Source: Owenia fusiformis
Lineage: Eukaryota; Annelida; Polychaeta; Sabellida; Oweniidae
DNA: 17,000 nt
Direction of reading: 5' to 3'
NCBI GenBank assembly: GCA_903813345.2
Contig: CAIIXF020000384.1
Span: forward strand, 1-17,000
Below the pieces are notes generated by a model. That model was not told the origin of the DNA. It did not search any database and saw only the letters and a list, made by a program, of their open reading frames with translations. A program made the translations under genes and the position numbers. Positions 16,548 through 17,000 of the stretch are shown piece by piece (within the stretch, counting starts at the first letter, position 1; each line of letters begins with the position of its first letter).

Positions 16548-16810
16548 AATTTTAAAACCCGGAATATATGTGAAATGGCAATTGTGAGGGATGGCATATG
16601 CAAATTTTGGGTAAAAAATAAAAATGGTTACTCCTTGTACGTGCAAAAATGTAAAAATTTGCGATTTGACCTTAGCTAATTAGGGAGGGGCTAATTAAAA
16701 AAATGAAGGCATTTCCCTGTAGCCCAGGAACATGTCAAGGTTGATGGTATATGCTAATTAGCTGACATGTCGGTGTGTGCGGAGAAATCTTGCGTGGAAT
16801 AATAAAAGAT

Positions 16811-17000
16811 AACTAGACATTTAAAATCGCCACGGGGGCGATTTCGTAGAATGCCGTTCCTCGCTGCAGCAGCGAATTCGGTGCACAATTGCCCTTTTTC
16901 AAGGTCACGCAGAGGTCGAATTCCAAAACCGAAAGCATATTTAGAATCAGGGACATCCATACTTCATACTTGCAAAGAATTGGAATGAAAATCCTAGTTT
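16811..17000 (+). repeat. 1074-bp repeat, second copy, cut by the window edge
   Basis: 190 bp with high identity to 15737-15926. Differences include cgtagaatgcc for cgtagtatgcc, ctgcagcagcg for ccgcagcagca, attgccc for attgacc, and ccgaaagcat for ccacaagcat. The change attgacc to attgccc breaks the left half of the everted AGGTCA pair. The final few bases (atcctagttt) follow the 16142-type subunit (atccttgttt) rather than 15927 onward, so the second copy may belong to a different variant. The repeat continues beyond the window. Confidence 0.85.
16824..16844. repeat. Hairpin AAATCGCC / GGCGATTT, second copy
   Basis: Identical stem and loop to 15750-15770, 1074 bp downstream, while positions nearby differ between the copies. 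Confidence 0.75.

Larger units (their letters stand above)
15737..16810 (+). repeat. 1074-bp repeat, complete copy
   Basis: Begins aactagacatttaaaatcgc and is followed exactly 1074 bp later by the same sequence (16811). Within it are a hairpin (15750-15770), an everted repeat TGACCT-6 nt-AGGTCA (15816-15833), two further everted pairs with 5-nt spacers 247 bp apart (16142-16158, 16389-16405), a triple AGGTCA at 16039-16057 and a GC-rich stem-loop (16517-16547). The wording aattccaaaaccacaagcat and cagggacatccatacttc recurs in the subunits. Frames at 15739-15972 (-), 16035-16271 (+) and 16372-16587 (+) are open only by chance. Confidence 0.8.

Noticed and set aside
16517-16560. Intrinsic transcription terminator
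   Set aside because: GC-rich stem is present but no U-run follows, and no bacterial gene is nearby.
15739-16960. Frames 15739-15972 (-), 16035-16271 (+), 16372-16587 (+), 16455-16646 (-), 16754-16960 (-)
   Set aside because: All lie in the 1074-bp repeat, overlap on opposite strands and are not maintained between its subunits.

Overview
The window looks like AT-rich, non-coding nuclear DNA from an animal, most likely a marine invertebrate. The reasons are a mariner-class relic, a LINE reverse-transcriptase relic with a poly(A)-type 3' end, one possible spliced exon and about 11 kb of interspersed and tandem repeats. A lophotrochozoan or mollusc is my best guess; it rests only on the general style of the repeats and the LINE tail and is weakly held. 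There is no sign of bacterial operon organisation, no rRNA or tRNA that I can fold, and no CRISPR array.

Layout. 1-2058 is AT-rich and holds one candidate internal exon on the minus strand (917-1089) and a small GACG-rich repeat patch (about 715-805). 2060-3037 is a TA-flanked mariner-family foldback element: two long inverted arms, each carrying the 3' end of the same transposase gene, face each other around a loop of about 154 bp. 3038-4632 has no recognisable gene but contains two CpG-rich, TTGCGT-word-rich patches (3296-3445 and 4468-4640). 4633-5877 is a 5'-truncated, decayed LINE: reverse-transcriptase 3' portion, C-terminal cysteine-rich domain, then AATAAA and an A-run.

From about 5879 to the right edge everything is repeat. 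A family of related units recurs. Each has a core with the palindrome ACTTCC-GAACC-GGAAGT (I count about 19 full or degraded cores between 6040 and 15350) and many TGACCT/AGGTCA hexamers. Seven units also carry a closing segment, 'T', beginning with a perfect TGACCT-T-TGACCT. Three paralogous unit types are visible: P (5879-6668, 6793-7395, 15056-15743), M1 and M2 (alternating between 8145 and 14925). A separate C-rich repeat (7396-8060) interrupts the series. Microsatellites (9359-9561, 11291-11473, 13170-13355, 14935-14958) sit at the same place in the unit cycle, next to 3'-end hairpins. A block of about 1.88 kb is present twice in tandem with near-perfect identity (10808-12686 and 12687-14569). 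From 15737 a further repeat of 1074 bp begins, recurs at 16811, and contains everted AGGTCA half-sites.

No gene here can be shown to work with another. The strongest biological signals are the hairpin-forming mariner derivative, the dense nuclear-receptor-type half-site composition of the repeat family, and the unit-plus-microsatellite-plus-hairpin design, which resembles Helentron/HINE-like non-autonomous elements.
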